DNA from: DATKUC01 sp964553615 | GTDB lineage: Bacteria; Spirochaetota; Spirochaetia; DSM-27196; DATKUC01 | Length of the DNA: 64,000 bases | Direction: 5' to 3' | Assembly (NCBI GenBank): GCA_964553615.1 | Contig: CAZKMA010000001.1 | Coordinates: 62,001-126,000, forward strand | Shown: positions 35,744 through 43,434 of the stretch, piece by piece | Position numbering within the stretch: position 1 is the first letter of the stretch | Layout: each line of letters opens with the position of its first letter | Program-made: the position numbers and the translations under genes | Notes under the pieces: generated by a model | What the model was told of the DNA's origin: nothing | Database searches by the model: none | The model's input: the letters and a program-made list of their open reading frames with translations, nothing else

Positions 35744-36566
35744 CTGATTGCCCGACCGGAGGTTTGACACGGAATGTCTTGAGATAGTTGTTGATTCGGA
35801 GTTTATACTGCATTGGTACCTTATCTTCGGCAAACTGGATGGCGAACGCGGCAATGTCGGTTCTTCCCTCGACAGCTTCAAACCGGACAATTCTGCCCGG
35901 AATATCCAGCGTCTCGGGTGGATCGTCGAGTTCCAGTTTCAGTATTGCATCGCGGTTCATGATGAACTGGGCTATTCCAAAGATAACAACTTTTGCGCCG
36001 GAAAACGAAAGATCCCGCAGAATGCAACGACGGGGCACACCCTGGACCATGACGGTCGTGTCTTTTCCCCGAAAACCCAGCTTTCGCATCGAATCCACTG
36101 TAAGGAACACCCGGTCCTCTTTCCGCTTCTGTGAGTTCACATTGGCTTCGAGGAGCTCGCCGAGAATTTCTATCAATCCGTCAGGTGGGCGCTGGGTGTA
36201 TTGCAGCGTCACGAAGGTCAGGTCCGGCTTCTGAGGTCCGTAGGGTGTATAGCCGGTAATCTTGGCCGCAACGAAAAAGGTAACCGGGTCTGCCTTGTCA
36301 CGCTGCAGAAAACTGAACCGGAGCGAAACCAGACTTTTCGCCTTGCGTACCGTTTCGTGGAACGACGAGTGCAGATTTACGACAACCCGTGCTCCCACCA
36401 TGGAGCTCGAGTACACAATGCACGGCCATTGATATCCCAGGCACTTCAGGAAGACCTGTTTGGGATAGAGCAACGTGGCCTTTATGACCTCTTTCGTGAA
36501 TGTTACGTCGATGTCGCTAAACTGCTCGTAGTATCGCGCAATTTGCTGGCTTGTTGTTATAGACAT
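35736..36566 (-). CDS. PilZ domain protein, PlzA-like c-di-GMP receptor
   Basis: 276 residues, close to Borrelia PlzA in size and layout. The N-terminal 145 residues resemble the spirochaetal PilZN-type domain (begins MSITTSQQIARYYEQFSDID). The PilZ domain has QKRKEDRVFL (RxxxR) and RDLSFSGAKVV (D-x-S-x-x-G), the full c-di-GMP site. Such proteins control motility and host or environment switches. It heads the unit with the TPR gene. A TTGACA/TAATAT promoter ends 12 bp before the ATG and no ribosome site is visible. Confidence 0.82.
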   Translation of the reverse strand: MSITTSQQIARYYEQFSDIDVTFTKEVIKATLLYPKQVFLKCLGYQWPCIVYSSSMVGARVVVNLHSSFHETVRKAKSLVSLRFSFLQRDKADPVTFFVAAKITGYTPYGPQKPDLTFVTLQYTQRPPDGLIEILGELLEANVNSQKRKEDRVFLTVDSMRKLGFRGKDTTVMVQGVPRRCILRDLSFSGAKVVIFGIAQFIMNRDAILKLELDDPPETLDIPGRIVRFEAVEGRTDIAAFAIQFAEDKVPMQYKLRINNYLKTFRVKPPVGQSDE

Positions 36567-36578
36567 GGCCCACCGATG

Positions 36579-36608
36579 ATATTAGGATATCCGCGTTCCC
36601 GGTGTCAA
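36579..36608 (-). promoter_or_regulatory. Sigma-70-type promoter of the plzA-like gene
   Basis: Reverse strand: perfect -35 TTGACA (36603-36608), 18 bp, -10 TAATAT (36579-36584). The expected start is about 5 nt before the ATG at 36566. Confidence 0.6.
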
Positions 36609-36647
36609 TGCGATTAAAAATTGAGTGATCGTTCAGAAGGAGCCGAA

Positions 36648-37646
36648 ATGGTATCGGTATACGGGCTGGGCAACCCGCTCATGGACATAATTCTGCGCGC
36701 GGATCATGAAGTCCTGCGCAGATTTGGCGCGGTTCCCGGCAGTATGAATCTTGTCGAATACTCTCGCCAGGAGGAAGTCATCTCCTGCGTCTCCGAGCGG
36801 GGGTATTCGCCGGGTGGAAGCTGCGCGAACACCATTCGAGGTCTGGCATGGCTGGCGGGCTCCGGAGGAGGGGAGGTCGGCTCTCCGGCGTATGCAGGTG
36901 CCATCGGGTTGGATGAGAACGGGGACCGGTTCGAGAGTATATTGCGTGACTTCGGTGTTGTCACCCGACTTGCACGAAAGGAAGTACCGACGGGTTCCTC
37001 GGCAATTGTGGTCACTCCGGATTTCGAACGCACCATGTTTACGTTTCTCGGAGCATGCCGTGAGTTTGAGGTGGCAGATTTCGACACGGCACTTCTTTCC
37101 GAAACCCGGATATTTCACACTACCGGCTACATGTGGGATACGCCGAACGAAGAAAAGGCGGCAAAGCACGCAATTCTCGAAGCTCGGCAACGCGGAATTC
37201 CGATTACGTTCGATATTGCTGATCCGTTTGTTGCCCACCGATACCGGAAGCAGCTGCTCGATTGGCTGCCCGGCAAGATCGATGTCCTCTTTGCAAACCT
37301 GGAGGAACTGCGCGCAATGACCATGTCACGGGGAAACCCCGAAGAGGTCATCCGGGCTGCAGCGTCGTATGCTCCGATCGTAGTGATGAAGATTGGCAGG
37401 GACGGCTGCCTCATCTCGGGTCCGGACGGTCTTGTCGGAGTGCCGGGTGAACAGGTGACCCCGAGGGATACTACCGGTGCAGGTGACTCATTTGCGGCCG
37501 GCTTTCTGTACGCGCGGCTGTCGGGTAGACCCCTCGAGATATGCGGCCGGCTCGCAAACCGGATTGCATCCCGGGTCGTTACCGTTCAGGGTTGTGATTT
37601 TCAATCGCTATCGCGCGAGGATGTGCTTGCTATAGTCTCTGAATGA
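36648..37646 (+). CDS. PfkB family carbohydrate/adenosine kinase
   Basis: 332 residues. It has the ribokinase-fold signatures GGSCANTIRGLAWL (substrate loop) and DTTGAGDSFAAGFLYARLSG (signature 2, with the catalytic Asp). The N-terminus YGLGNPLMDII and the EFERTMFTFLGA-like stretch fit the adenosine-kinase branch. It would phosphorylate adenosine or a related nucleoside/sugar in the cytoplasm. ATG 36648 has AGAAGGAG upstream. It is monocistronic and convergent with zapA. Exact substrate uncertain. Confidence 0.85.
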   Translation: MVSVYGLGNPLMDIILRADHEVLRRFGAVPGSMNLVEYSRQEEVISCVSERGYSPGGSCANTIRGLAWLAGSGGGEVGSPAYAGAIGLDENGDRFESILRDFGVVTRLARKEVPTGSSAIVVTPDFERTMFTFLGACREFEVADFDTALLSETRIFHTTGYMWDTPNEEKAAKHAILEARQRGIPITFDIADPFVAHRYRKQLLDWLPGKIDVLFANLEELRAMTMSRGNPEEVIRAAASYAPIVVMKIGRDGCLISGPDGLVGVPGEQVTPRDTTGAGDSFAAGFLYARLSGRPLEICGRLANRIASRVVTVQGCDFQSLSREDVLAIVSE

Positions 37647-37662
37647 AGATGATCTATCCGGG

Positions 37663-37965
37663 CTACTGTGTTTCTCCGGGAATGGTTTCATCGAGCTGAG
37701 CAATGAGTTCGGAAGCTATCCGGTGAACTTCCGCTTTGTCCTGTTCAGATTGCTGCGCATTTCCGCTCCGCTCCTTAAAAAGCTCGTCGGTAACGAGAAG
37801 CGCGGAGAGGATTGCAAGTTTGAGTGGGTCACGGGTTGAGACTCCCGAGCGAGTCTCCTCGATTTTCGATTTGAAGAAATCAACCAGATCCGTCACGTAG
37901 TCCGGATCTTCATCGCTCTGTAGAGTGAATGATGTACCCAGGAGCTCAATGCGCATGACCGTCAC
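37663..37965 (-). CDS. zapA: Cell division protein ZapA
   Basis: 100 residues. The N-terminal globular domain (RIELLGTSFTLQSDEDPDYV) and the KLAILSALLVTDELFK helix are typical of ZapA, followed by a coiled coil. ZapA tetramers bundle FtsZ filaments at midcell. GTG 37965 has GGAG 6 nt upstream; ATG 37956 is a possible alternative. It follows a coiled-coil gene that may be its partner. Confidence 0.85.
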   Translation of the reverse strand: MTVMRIELLGTSFTLQSDEDPDYVTDLVDFFKSKIEETRSGVSTRDPLKLAILSALLVTDELFKERSGNAQQSEQDKAEVHRIASELIAQLDETIPGETQ

Positions 37966-37980
37966 GGTCCGCTCCGGTAT

Positions 37981-38565
37981 TCAGAATATGTCCAGCTCAG
38001 ATTCTGAGCTTTCCTGTTTCGAGGGTTCTAGCTCCTCCTCGAACTCACTTTCCGAATCTTCGTCAACTTCGACTGTGTCGGCCTCAAATGTTTCGGCGGA
38101 TTCAATGGGAACCGCGCTCTTCTCCGGAGCTTCTGTCTGTTCTCCGGGAGATCCGGTGTCAACCGACGGCTTGGTGTCAACCGACGGCTTGGTGTCAACC
38201 GACGGCTTGGGTGCACTGCCTGAAGTGTCTGATCCGGGTATCGGCGCGGCTGGAGCGGTTTCATCTTCGAGCACCGCATCCTCGAGCTGGTCGAGTTGCT
38301 TCAATGCGTTTGTTATGCTGTGCTCGATCTCGTCCTGACCAGCTTTGAAATCACCAACTACTTTTTCGAGATCTCCGATGCGCTTCTCGTACTTCTCAAG
38401 GGAGACGCGCAGGGACGAGTTCTCCTCAGCGAGCCGAGCGGCCTCGCTGGAGTGCTGCGCCTGTTCGCTCGAAAGGCGCGAGTTTTCATCCCGAAGTTTT
38501 TGAATGTAGTCGATGGCTTTCTGGACACGGGACTCGAGAAGACGAATCTGCTCCAGGTTAACCAT
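37981..38565 (-). CDS. Coiled-coil protein with acidic repeat tail, ZapB-like
   Basis: 194 residues. Residues 1-95 form a long coiled coil (heptads from LEQIRLLESRVQKAIDYIQKL onward). The rest is disordered, acidic and Pro/Ser-rich, with three perfect KPSVDT repeats and an acidic C-terminus. The size of the coil and the adjacency to zapA suggest a ZapB-type division factor, but homology is too weak to name it. The AGGAG site before ATG 38565 overlaps the rplT stop, so it is translated with the ribosomal operon. Confidence 0.7.
   Translation of the reverse strand: MVNLEQIRLLESRVQKAIDYIQKLRDENSRLSSEQAQHSSEAARLAEENSSLRVSLEKYEKRIGDLEKVVGDFKAGQDEIEHSITNALKQLDQLEDAVLEDETAPAAPIPGSDTSGSAPKPSVDTKPSVDTKPSVDTGSPGEQTEAPEKSAVPIESAETFEADTVEVDEDSESEFEEELEPSKQESSESELDIF
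38156..38209. repeat. Three perfect 18-bp tandem repeats
   Basis: Unit GTGTCAACCGACGGCTTG repeated three times without a mismatch, in frame, encoding KPSVDT in the coiled-coil protein. Perfect identity suggests recent slippage and possible copy-number variation between strains. Confidence 0.95.
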
Positions 38566-38569
38566 AATA

Positions 38570-38929
38570 TCAGGCTCCTACTGCCTCTCTGGACTTTTCA
38601 ACGAGTGCCTTGAATGCCTGTGCGTCCTCGATGGCGAGATTGCTCAGTGCCTTCCGGTCGATCTGGATGTTGGCGCGTGACAGTCCGTTCATGAAGCGAG
38701 AGTAGGTCATCCCTTCATTCCTGCAGGCAGCGGATATTCGTGCAATCCAGAGCTGGCGAAATTCCCGTCTGCGGCCCCTGCGATCCCGGTAGGAATAGGA
38801 AAGGGCCTTTGCAAGTGCATCTTTCGCCACGCGGTGCAATTTGCTCCGCTTTCCCCAGTAGCCCTTTGTCTGCTTGAGGATTTTCTCACGTCTGTCTTTT
38901 CGCCTGGTTCCGTCTACTGCTCGTGGCAT
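38570..38929 (-). CDS. rplT: 50S ribosomal protein L20
   Basis: 119 residues, standard length. It begins MPRAVDGTRRKDRREKILKQ, with KGYWGKRSKLHRVAKDA and RDRRGRRREFRQLWIARI, all diagnostic of L20. It binds 23S rRNA early in large-subunit assembly and represses its own operon in many bacteria. Third gene of infC-rpmI-rplT. Confidence 0.99.
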   Translation of the reverse strand: MPRAVDGTRRKDRREKILKQTKGYWGKRSKLHRVAKDALAKALSYSYRDRRGRRREFRQLWIARISAACRNEGMTYSRFMNGLSRANIQIDRKALSNLAIEDAQAFKALVEKSREAVGA

Positions 38930-38954
38930 GGGTGTAGTTCTCCTTCAACCGTAA

Positions 38955-39152
38955 TCAGCCGTACGGCATCAGAACGTGAATACGTTTGACTTCCGACGCG
39001 CTGAGGATTCCGGCTTTTCGCAGTTGACGCTTCCGTTTCGGACTCTTCTTGGTCAGGATATGCCGGAGGCTCTGCTTCTTGTATTTGACTTTACCGTTCG
39101 CGGTAAAGCTGTACCGCTTGGCGGCACTCTTTCTGGTCTTCATCTTTGGCAT
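38955..39152 (-). CDS. rpmI: 50S ribosomal protein L35
   Basis: 65 residues, standard length. The MPKMKTRKSAAKRYSFTANG start and the KKSPKRKRQLRKAG block are diagnostic. It lies between infC and rplT, the universal order. Confidence 0.99.
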   Translation of the reverse strand: MPKMKTRKSAAKRYSFTANGKVKYKKQSLRHILTKKSPKRKRQLRKAGILSASEVKRIHVLMPYG

Positions 39153-39178
39153 GGTATTACCTCATTGGAGAGGATGGT

Positions 39179-39700
39179 CTATTTCTTGGCTCTTGGACTG
39201 ACAATCATTGACATGAAACGCCCCTCCATAAGGGCCGGGCGGTCAAGCACGTAGGAATCCTCGAGGAGTTCTAGAAGATCGTCCAGAACCACCTTGCCGA
39301 GCTCGGTATGCGCCAATTCGCGGCCGCGGAATCGAATGGTCACTTTGACCTTGTTTCCTTCGTCGAGAAATTGCTGAACATGTTTTGCCTTGAACCGGAG
39401 ATCATGATCCTCGATCTTTGGCTGCATCCGGATCTCTTTCATTTTGACCAATTTCTGTTTCTTCTTGGTCTCCCGGTTCTTTTTCTCGAGTTCGAACTTG
39501 TATTTCCCGTAGTCTAGAATCTTACATACCGGCGGACTCGCCTGAGGAGCAATCTCAACCAGGTCCATTCCCTTTTCTTGCGCCATTCGGACGGCTTCCG
39601 GAGTCGGCACTATCCCTGCCTGATTCCCTTCTGCATCGATAAGGCGCACTTCCCGCACACGAATCATCCCATTTGTTCGCAGATCCTTGTTTGTAGCCAA
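39179..39700 (-). CDS. infC: Translation initiation factor IF-3
   Basis: 173 residues. The IF-3 N-domain begins with VREVRLIDAEGNQAGIVP, the linker is lysine-rich (KKNRETKKKQK), and the C-domain contains KEIRMQPKIEDHDL and VTIRFRGRE. IF-3 checks start codons and keeps subunits apart. The start codon is TTG (39700), preceded by a perfect AAGGAGGT site 5 nt upstream. Rare infC start codons allow IF-3 to repress its own synthesis, as with ATT in E. coli. First gene of infC-rpmI-rplT. Confidence 0.97.
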   Translation of the reverse strand: MATNKDLRTNGMIRVREVRLIDAEGNQAGIVPTPEAVRMAQEKGMDLVEIAPQASPPVCKILDYGKYKFELEKKNRETKKKQKLVKMKEIRMQPKIEDHDLRFKAKHVQQFLDEGNKVKVTIRFRGRELAHTELGKVVLDDLLELLEDSYVLDRPALMEGRFMSMIVSPRAKK

Positions 39701-39722
39701 TCGACCTCCTTCACTGGCTTGA

Positions 39723-39739
39723 GCGACCTTACTGGTCGC
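39723..39739 (-). promoter_or_regulatory. Leader hairpin upstream of infC
   Basis: GCGACC-TTACT-GGTCGC forms a perfect 6-bp stem in the short infC leader, ending 22 bp before the TTG start. It could be a target for L20 or IF-3 control; that is inference. Confidence 0.45.
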
Positions 39740-39756
39740 GGAATAACGCGGTCAAC

Positions 39757-39785
39757 AATCTATCATTGTTCCCGGAAAGAGTCAA
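39757..39785 (-). promoter_or_regulatory. Sigma-70-type promoter of infC-rpmI-rplT
   Basis: Reverse strand: -35 TTGACT (39780-39785), 17 bp, -10 TAGATT (39757-39762), about 50 bp before the infC start. Confidence 0.6.
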
Positions 39786-39821
39786 ATATCAGTATGACCG
39801 TGAAACAGAGTATAGCCGATA

Positions 39822-40469
39822 TCAGTATTGTTCGTCCAGATTCATTGCCTGACCTTCGAGCAGGTAGCACATTTCGGTGGCTCGAATGTTCAACAAAGGC
39901 CCACGGATGATGCGCGAACCTATGAGACTGATTTCCTGAAGGATTTTTATCCGCAATGTGCGACACAAATCGGTGAAGTCGCGGCGGGTGAACAGGTGGA
40001 TATTGGGCGTATTGTACCACTCGTACGGGAGGGTCCTGGTCACGGGCATTCTGCCGCCGAGCAGCAATTGGAGTCTGTTGGACCAGTAGGCGAAGTTCGG
40101 AAAGCTTACAATAACGATGCGACCGACCCTCAGCATCTCCCTGATCAGCTGAACCGGGTCCCTGATTACCTGGAGGGTCTGATTGAGGATGACGTAGTCG
40201 TAGGAGGCGGTCCCGTAGTCCTTCAGTCCTTCGTCCAGGTTACCCTGGAAAACCGATAATCCCTTTGAGATGCACTCCCGGATGTGCCTTTCCTCGATTT
40301 CCACGCCACGACCCTGCACGTTCTTTTTCTGCGTCAGTTTCAGGAGCAGCTCGCCGTCGCCACAACCGAGATCCAGGACGCTGGATCCTTCTTTCACGAG
40401 TGCGACGATATCGTCGTAACGAAAGTGCTGGCGCTGCGGCCTGTTTTCATCCGTGACCATTGTTTCCAT
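39822..40469 (-). CDS. metW: Methionine biosynthesis protein MetW
   Basis: 215 residues. SAM-methyltransferase motif I is SSVLDLGCGDGELL, and the family block FPNFAYWSNRLQLLLGGRMPV plus YEWYNTPNIHLFT identifies MetW. It acts with MetX in homoserine acetylation; the two genes overlap by 23 bp here, the usual pair. ATG 40469 and ATG 40460 are both possible. Confidence 0.93.
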   Translation of the reverse strand: METMVTDENRPQRQHFRYDDIVALVKEGSSVLDLGCGDGELLLKLTQKKNVQGRGVEIEERHIRECISKGLSVFQGNLDEGLKDYGTASYDYVILNQTLQVIRDPVQLIREMLRVGRIVIVSFPNFAYWSNRLQLLLGGRMPVTRTLPYEWYNTPNIHLFTRRDFTDLCRTLRIKILQEISLIGSRIIRGPLLNIRATEMCYLLEGQAMNLDEQY

Positions 40470-41607
40470 ACACCGTGCCCAGGAATGAGGATATCATGCT
40501 TGTTTGCCGCTCGGTCTCCAGGAGAAAGGAATCATGGCCGTACGGACAGTTCAGTTCCGCATAGGAGACATCCTTTCTGTTTCTCATAAGGCTGTAGACG
40601 ATTTCCTTGGACTGGTAGGAAGGGTAGAGCCAGTCCGACGTGAAACTTACCACGAGGAACTTTGCCTGGCAGTGGGCAAAAGCGGCGTCGAGTCCATCGA
40701 ACCGTTCGCCAAGATCGAAGTAGTCCATGGCTTTCGAGAGGTAAATGTAGGAGTTTGCGTCGAATCGATCCACGAACTTTGTCCCCTGATGTTCGAGATA
40801 ACTCTCCACTTCGAACTGGTCGTTGAAATCGAAACCGTATTGAGCACGTTGTTGCAGACGGCGGCCGAACTTCATCCCCATTGATTCATCCGAGAGATAG
40901 GTAATATGGCCGATCATTCGCGCTATTGACAGGCCCTGGGAGGGGAGTTCTTTTCCATAATAGTCCCCGTTGTTCCAGCGAACGTCGGACGTAATTGCGT
41001 TTCTGCCGACCGCATTGAACGCTATTCCCTGTGCCGTGAGCTGCGCGGTGGAGGCAAGTATGAGGGCCGATCCGACCCTTTCCGGATAGCTCACTGCCCA
41101 ATCGAGCGCCTGCATGCCACCCATGGATCCACCCGCAACTGCCATGAGTCGGTCAATTCCCAGATGATCGAGGAGAATGCGCTGCACTTCCACCATGTCG
41201 TGAATGGTAATGACCGGGAAAGTCAGTCCGTACGGGGCTCCGGTCTGTGGATCGACGGATCCCGGTCCGGTCGTGCCCTGACACCCGCCCAGAACATTTG
41301 AACAGATGACAAAGTATTTCCGGGTATCGAAGGCCTTCCCCGGCCCCACCATTGGGTCCCACCAGCCGCGATAGCGGTCAGTTTCAAAGTGGATTCCGGC
41401 AACGTGCGCATCGCCTGAAAATGCATGGGTAATAAGCACCGCATTCGAACGGTCTCTGTTCAGCGTTCCGTAGGTTTCGTATCTTACCGTGACCGGCCCG
41501 AAATCTTTCCCGCTGTCCAGAAGTACGCCTGAGCCCACCGAGCCAAAGGTAAAGTTTTGCGGTATAACAATGCCGACGTCTTCCGTGTCGGCAGTCGTAT
41601 CAGCCAT
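40447..41607 (-). CDS. metX: Homoserine O-acetyltransferase
   Basis: 386 residues, alpha/beta-hydrolase fold. It shows the VLITHAFSGDAHVAG oxyanion region, the nucleophile elbow GGSMGGMQALDW and the catalytic His in YGHDSFLLE. It makes O-acetylhomoserine, the first committed step to methionine. A TTGACA/TAGGAT promoter lies 9 bp before the ATG at 41607, with no ribosome site, which suggests a leaderless or 2-3 nt leader message. No S-adenosylmethionine riboswitch is present. O-succinyl specificity cannot be excluded. Confidence 0.95.
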   Translation of the reverse strand: MADTTADTEDVGIVIPQNFTFGSVGSGVLLDSGKDFGPVTVRYETYGTLNRDRSNAVLITHAFSGDAHVAGIHFETDRYRGWWDPMVGPGKAFDTRKYFVICSNVLGGCQGTTGPGSVDPQTGAPYGLTFPVITIHDMVEVQRILLDHLGIDRLMAVAGGSMGGMQALDWAVSYPERVGSALILASTAQLTAQGIAFNAVGRNAITSDVRWNNGDYYGKELPSQGLSIARMIGHITYLSDESMGMKFGRRLQQRAQYGFDFNDQFEVESYLEHQGTKFVDRFDANSYIYLSKAMDYFDLGERFDGLDAAFAHCQAKFLVVSFTSDWLYPSYQSKEIVYSLMRNRKDVSYAELNCPYGHDSFLLETERQTSMISSFLGTVYGNNGHG

Positions 41608-41616
41608 ATTCCCGCA

Positions 41617-41645
41617 ATCCTAGACGGGTACCATCTGTGTGTCAA
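41617..41645 (-). promoter_or_regulatory. Sigma-70-type promoter of metX, leaderless geometry
   Basis: Reverse strand: perfect -35 TTGACA (41640-41645), exactly 17 bp, -10 TAGGAT (41617-41622). The expected transcription start is about 3 nt before the ATG. Confidence 0.65.
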
Positions 41646-41666
41646 GCAGAATGGATTCCGTTCGAC

Positions 41667-41695
41667 TTGAACAGTTGCCGGTTTCGTGATAGCTT
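41667..41695 (+). promoter_or_regulatory. Putative promoter of the 41.7-kb membrane protein gene
   Basis: TTGAAC (41667-41672), 17 bp, TAGCTT (41690-41695), with the ATG 9 bp later. The same short-leader geometry as metX on the other strand. Confidence 0.4.
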
Positions 41696-41704
41696 CGCCC
41701 AATC

Positions 41705-42355
41705 ATGCTCGTGTTCCTGCTTGCGGCCATACCTCTGGCTTATATTACGGTTGTCATGCTTCTCGAGGCCCAATCAACGCCGACCCGTATCACGGTCATG
41801 CCGTTGGTGAAGGGTGCGCTCAGCTACGCTTTGGTCGTTGTGGTCATGGCAATTATTTCCGGGCTTTTCCCGCTCAATTACCATCCGAAGGCGATCTACA
41901 TACACTTTCTGATGGATCAAACTCTTTTGCCTACGGTGTTGATCGTTGCATTCTTCTTTCTTTTCAGTCGCGGTCTGTGGCATGAGACGAAGGTGGATCG
42001 GTTCATCGGACTCGTGGCGTTTTTTGCGGGATACTACACGGTGGCCGGTGTGGTCGACCTGTTTACGCATAGCTACTACTTCAGTTCCTACCGCCTCTTT
42101 CTGGTTCCGGCCATGCGCCTGACGTTCATGATTCTGATTCCGAGCGGCATTGTTGCGTTTAATGAAGAGCCTCGGTTCATGCGGTATGTCTACCTCATAG
42201 GCGCGGTTATCGGCCCGTTCATAGGCGCTGCGATTGCTATGCTGCACACGACGAATGCTGTTCCAATTGCATATTTCGCCGGAGCGGGATTTTTCGTCGT
42301 GGGAACGCTGGTGTCGTATGCGATGGTCAGATTGTACCTGCCGATTCGCGTTTAG
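41705..42355 (+). CDS. Integral membrane protein, six or seven spans, unknown function
   Basis: 216 residues, almost entirely hydrophobic helices separated by short loops. A central loop FSRGLWHETKVDRFIG and the segment NEEPRFMRYVY are the only charged stretches. No transporter or enzyme signature was recognised. No ribosome site. It overlaps the downstream putative lipoprotein gene, and the pair may act together at the membrane. Confidence 0.7.
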   Translation: MLVFLLAAIPLAYITVVMLLEAQSTPTRITVMPLVKGALSYALVVVVMAIISGLFPLNYHPKAIYIHFLMDQTLLPTVLIVAFFFLFSRGLWHETKVDRFIGLVAFFAGYYTVAGVVDLFTHSYYFSSYRLFLVPAMRLTFMILIPSGIVAFNEEPRFMRYVYLIGAVIGPFIGAAIAMLHTTNAVPIAYFAGAGFFVVGTLVSYAMVRLYLPIRV

Positions 42356-43238
42356 GGGATCGACCTTCCGGTCAATCCTGCTCCTTCTCATTTCAGCGGG
42401 AGTTCTGATCTCGTGTTCTTCCCGCCCGAGCCTCGTCGTCATGACCGATGCGCTCTATTCCGCAAGCCACGGGGCTGCGTCGCTCAATACACAACTTGCG
42501 CCAATTGCGTCTGTCCACAAGCAGGATATTTCGGTAATCCGCGTGCCATTGAATGCAGGGACGGAGTTCTACGATAAGCTTGATCTTCGATCTCCCGCCG
42601 GTTTCCTGCTCACACCCATTCTTGCACCGGATGCTCCGGCAATTGCCCGGCTGTATCCGTCGGCACGCATCGGAATCATTGGCGCTCCGGCCGCAGCGGC
42701 GAAGGGAAGGATTTCCGTCATTGAGTTCGACGATGCGGACGCGATGACACGAGTAGGCGAACATCTTGCAACCTTTGCTGCTGCGAAGGCGGTGCAGCGC
42801 AGTTCCGGCGAACAGCAGTCGCCAGTGCGGGTAGAAGTACTCTTTACAACTGAAAATGAAGTGGAGCGTACAAATCTTGCGGCCTTTCGCCGCGGAGCGA
42901 CCGCCCACGCCGATCCCGGCGTCCGGTTTCAGTATGTGACTTTCAGTACGGTTCCGACGCGGGATCAGGTACGGGAAATCATTCTGCGGGGGAAAGGCGC
43001 CGTTGCTTTTGCATTCTTCACAGGGTCAATGGATGCCTACTGCATGGAACTCGTTGCTGGAGACAGTGCGAAAGTCGCGCTGAGCGGTTCCGCGGCAATA
43101 GAGGCCTATCCGGACCAATTGCTCTGTACCGTCGAAGAACCCCTTGCCACGGCGGTGGATGCGTTCCTGTCGGAGACCGGGCAGGTCATTCATGCCCGCG
43201 CTCAGGTAGTCTGTCCTTCATACTCCACAATCCGGTAA
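42318..43238 (+). CDS. Putative lipoprotein, periplasmic-binding-like
   Basis: About 306 residues from ATG 42318. A signal of the lipoprotein type (STFRSILLLLISAGVLISC, lipobox LISC) follows an odd, Cys-containing 20-residue start. The body is alpha/beta with repeated domain-like halves (IGIIGAPAAAAKGRISVIEF; VRVEVLFTTENEVERTNLAAF), resembling type I periplasmic binding proteins. Family not recognised. The start overlaps the upstream gene by 38 bp and has no ribosome site; nothing nearer fits, so the true start may be non-standard. Confidence 0.65.
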   Translation: MRWSDCTCRFAFRGSTFRSILLLLISAGVLISCSSRPSLVVMTDALYSASHGAASLNTQLAPIASVHKQDISVIRVPLNAGTEFYDKLDLRSPAGFLLTPILAPDAPAIARLYPSARIGIIGAPAAAAKGRISVIEFDDADAMTRVGEHLATFAAAKAVQRSSGEQQSPVRVEVLFTTENEVERTNLAAFRRGATAHADPGVRFQYVTFSTVPTRDQVREIILRGKGAVAFAFFTGSMDAYCMELVAGDSAKVALSGSAAIEAYPDQLLCTVEEPLATAVDAFLSETGQVIHARAQVVCPSYSTIR

Positions 43239-43251
43239 TAAATCGGACAGC

Positions 43252-43279
43252 TCAACTTTTGGCATGGAACTGCCGATAG
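43252..43279 (+). promoter_or_regulatory. Sigma-28-like promoter of flaA
   Basis: TCAACTTT (43252-43259), 12 bp, GCCGATAG (43272-43279). The -10 box and the 12-bp spacing are the same as at flaB. Transcription would start near 43286, about 150 bp before flaA. Confidence 0.65.
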
Positions 43280-43356
43280 TGAGAATGGTGTGCTGCGCGC
43301 GCTTTTCGAGGTTTCCGCAGTACGGGATTCGAGGTAAATTGTTTCTGGAAAACTGT

Positions 43357-43385
43357 TTGACAAAGGTTTTCTATGGAAATATAAT
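43357..43385 (+). promoter_or_regulatory. Perfect consensus sigma-70 promoter of flaA
   Basis: TTGACA (43357-43362), exactly 17 bp, TATAAT (43380-43385). The leader would be about 43 nt and contains a good ribosome site. Confidence 0.85.
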
Positions 43386-43434
43386 TCACCCTATCGTGAG
43401 TCAGTCTAAGTAGCGTCGAAGAAGGAGCACAGTA

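Noticed and set aside
39815..39830. GCCGATAT resembling a sigma-28 -10 box near metW
   Set aside because: No -35 match at 11-12 bp and no flagellar gene follows.
41608..41704. Possible SAM riboswitch before metX
   Set aside because: Only 97 bp, no K-turn or pseudoknot pattern, and a promoter lies right before the ATG.
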